Source: Thiobacillaceae bacterium
GTDB lineage: Bacteria > Pseudomonadota > Gammaproteobacteria > Burkholderiales > Thiobacillaceae
Assembly (NCBI GenBank): GCA_012274165.1
Contig: JAAPAA010000269.1
Location: forward strand, 1 to 6,547
DNA length: 6,547 bases
Reading direction: 5' to 3'
Shown here: positions 5,302 to 6,547 of the stretch, piece by piece
Layout of the letters: each line of letters begins with the position of its first letter
Numbering within the stretch: the first letter of the stretch is position 1
The notes under the pieces: model-generated
Told to the model about the DNA's origin: nothing
The model's database searches: none
The model's input: the letters and a program-made list of their open reading frames with translations, nothing else
Position numbers and translations under genes: made by a program

Positions 5302-5318
5302 CTAAATGAAATATCAGC
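5302..5318. repeat. Right copy of the near-direct repeat flanking the AT-richer segment
   Basis: ctaaa-tg-aaatatcagc matches the left copy (3839-3853) in both blocks and order, with two extra bases between them. It lies 13 nt beyond the stop of the minus-strand glyoxalase-fold gene, so each copy sits just outside the last gene of its flank. Confidence 0.45.
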
Positions 5319-5330
5319 ATGGCCTGTTCA

Positions 5331-5723
5331 TCAGCCAAGCTCGACAAACTCCAGGGTATTCGCATCCGGGTCGCGGCAGAACAACGCCGCGCGTCCGGAT
5401 TGGCTTACGGTGTATTGAACTCCGGCCGAATCAAGCCGGCTTTTCAGCGCGTCCATATTGCTGACCGCCAGCGCGATGTGATGATCGCGGCCGCCATGTG
5501 CGGGGCGCACGGATGCGGCATCGGGGTTGGGCAGGTTCATCAGGTGCAGTTGCTGGCCAATGCCCAGTTCGTACCACTCGCCGGGGTAAGGCAATGCGGG
5601 ACGGTCCGGAATCCGCTTGAGTCCGAGCACCGATTCGTAAAAAACCTTGGCACGTGCCAAGTCGGAAACCAGCAGGCCGGCATGCAACAGCGCGCTGATA
5701 TGGATTGGGGACAGCTCAGACAT
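5331..5723 (-). CDS. VOC-superfamily (glyoxalase/bleomycin-resistance/dioxygenase fold) protein
   Basis: The 130-residue protein has the two paired beta-alpha-beta-beta-beta modules of the vicinal oxygen chelate fold. Module 1 opens with HAGLLVSDLARAKVFYESVL and ends at LHLMN; module 2 opens with HHIALAVSNMDALKSRL and ends with RDPDANTLEFVEL. The usual metal-ligand positions are filled: His14, His60, His82 and Glu125. Members include glyoxalase I, fosfomycin and bleomycin resistance proteins, and extradiol dioxygenases; the sequence does not fix a substrate, and the protein is close to the minimal length for one two-module domain. Start ATG 5723 overlaps the last 8 nt of the upstream transporter gene (ATGTCTGA), and the ribosome site is weak, which points to translational coupling. 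The gene ends in two successive TGA codons. Confidence 0.9.
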   Translation of the reverse strand: MSELSPIHISALLHAGLLVSDLARAKVFYESVLGLKRIPDRPALPYPGEWYELGIGQQLHLMNLPNPDAASVRPAHGGRDHHIALAVSNMDALKSRLDSAGVQYTVSQSGRAALFCRDPDANTLEFVELG

Positions 5724-6547
5724 TGCGTTTCGCTTTCGATTGATCGTCTTCCATATGGCCGGAAAACAGGCTGGCGGTGATGATCATGGCGGCGCCGATC
5801 CATTCCTGCAGGTCCATGCGCTCGGCTGAGAGGTAATACGCCGCGATGCTGGCGACGACCAGTTCAGACAGAAAAATCACGATGGCCTGGTTGGCGGGCA
5901 CGCGCGCGAGGCCGTATTGGACGGCGTAGGTCATGCTGCCGATCGCCAGCGCCACCCCGATCATCAATAGCCAGATGTGCGTTTCAGCCGCTGCCATGAA
6001 ATCCAGTTCGGCGGGTTTGAGCAGCAGGCCGATCAAGGTTAGCACCACCACCCCTGCCCACACCGTGACCGTTTTGGCGCCCTCGGTGACGCCGTCGAGA
6101 TGGCGGCTGATCACATTGCTCGCCGCAAACGACACTCCTGCAGACAACCCCAGCCATTCGGCGCGATTGGCGGGCAACGGCCATTCGCCGGGCTGCCACA
6201 GCATCGCCAGCGCGCCGCCCGCCGCCAGCGCCATCACCGCCCAGCCGGCGCGGTTGAGTTTCTCGTGCAGCAAAAATCGGGAGAACAAGACGGTCCACAA
6301 GGGCGACAGGTAGAACAGCAGCAGCACCCGCACCACCTCGCCTTCCAGCACTGCCAGCACGTAGGCCAGGTTGGTCCAGCCTGCCGCCAGGCCCAGCGCG
6401 GCCAGCCAGTGCCAGTGTCCGCGTGCCTGATGCAGGGCGCGGCCATGCAGCCAGCCCAGCAGCAGCAACGGAATGGCGTAGGAGAAAAACCCCGACGCGA
6501 TGCCACCGACTCCCGCATCGTTCAGCAGGCGATAGGGATACCAGACC
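5716..6547 (-). CDS. DMT-superfamily EamA-type transporter (5' end beyond the window)
   Basis: The frame is open from the right window edge to TGA 5716-5718, giving 276 residues; the true start lies outside. A TTG at 6468 is a formal internal start, but the residues before it (WYPYRLLND, then GGIASGFFSYAIPLLL) continue a membrane protein without break. The chain is a series of about eight or nine hydrophobic helices in two halves, as in the ten-helix EamA drug/metabolite transporters. Recognisable features include RVLLLFYLSPLWTVLFSRFL followed by HEKLN at the end of the first half and RVPANQAIVIFLSELVVASI followed by a helix and a WIGAAMIITASLF segment at the end of the second. The tail is charged (DDQSKAKRNV). 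It sits in the inner membrane and probably exports a small metabolite, but the substrate cannot be read from sequence. It overlaps the glyoxalase-fold gene, which would be co-expressed with it. Confidence 0.9.
   Translation of the reverse strand, partial: VWYPYRLLNDAGVGGIASGFFSYAIPLLLLGWLHGRALHQARGHWHWLAALGLAAGWTNLAYVLAVLEGEVVRVLLLFYLSPLWTVLFSRFLLHEKLNRAGWAVMALAAGGALAMLWQPGEWPLPANRAEWLGLSAGVSFAASNVISRHLDGVTEGAKTVTVWAGVVVLTLIGLLLKPAELDFMAAAETHIWLLMIGVALAIGSMTYAVQYGLARVPANQAIVIFLSELVVASIAAYYLSAERMDLQEWIGAAMIITASLFSGHMEDDQSKAKRNV

Noticed and set aside
5165..5330. Integron attC site
   Set aside because: A left-type core heptamer (gcccaac) is present but no GTTRRRY core follows within the usual distance, and there is no integrase.
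1..6547. CRISPR array, tRNA, rRNA or insertion sequence
   Set aside because: No regularly spaced short repeats, no tRNA-like cloverleaf, no rRNA similarity and no transposase or terminal inverted repeats were seen.

Overview
The window looks like a piece of a GC-rich proteobacterial chromosome, probably betaproteobacterial. That placement is an inference from the high G+C at third codon positions, the Shine-Dalgarno sites and the style of the proteins, not from a marker gene. There is no rRNA, tRNA, CRISPR array, transposase or plasmid replication gene. Six protein-coding loci can be supported, plus a probable gene tail at the left edge and one doubtful small ORF.

Left part (1-3834, plus strand). 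After a possible 11-codon gene tail (ends at 37) comes a gene encoding a membrane-anchored protein with two tandem PPC-like beta-domains. In the sequence as given it is broken into two ORFs (175-468 and 574-1128) by what looks like a pair of compensating frameshifts. A perfect 17-nt palindrome lies in the following gap. Next is a large gene (1260-3281) encoding an unusual two-enzyme fusion: a papain-like cysteine peptidase with a complete Gln/Cys/His/Asn set, followed by an alpha/beta-hydrolase with a GHSAG nucleophile elbow. A GC-rich hairpin separates it from a gene (3343-3834) for a signal-peptide-bearing cupin. The three genes run in the same direction with gaps of 131 and 61 nt. They could form one functional unit, but only the peptidase-cupin pair is close enough to look like an operon.

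Middle part (about 3839-5318). Base composition becomes noticeably more AT-rich and codon use changes (CTA, AGA, AGG and ATA-type codons appear). The segment carries one gene (4206-5081) for a membrane-anchored coiled-coil protein of unknown function, a doubtful minus-strand small ORF, and several inverted repeats. A near-identical sequence (ctaaa, then aaatatcagc) occurs at both ends, at 3839-3853 and 5302-5318. This suggests the segment was inserted between the cupin gene and the downstream minus-strand genes.

Right part (5331-6547, minus strand). A VOC/glyoxalase-fold protein gene (5331-5723) overlaps by 8 nt the end of a DMT/EamA-type transporter gene whose 5' end lies beyond the right edge. 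These two are ordinary chromosomal genes, probably co-transcribed and translationally coupled.

The best candidate for something new is the peptidase/hydrolase fusion together with its neighbours. A cytoplasm-predicted dual hydrolase sits beside a membrane-tethered PPC-repeat protein and a periplasmic cupin. No sensor NTPase, nuclease or other diagnostic partner is visible, so any immune or effector role is speculation.
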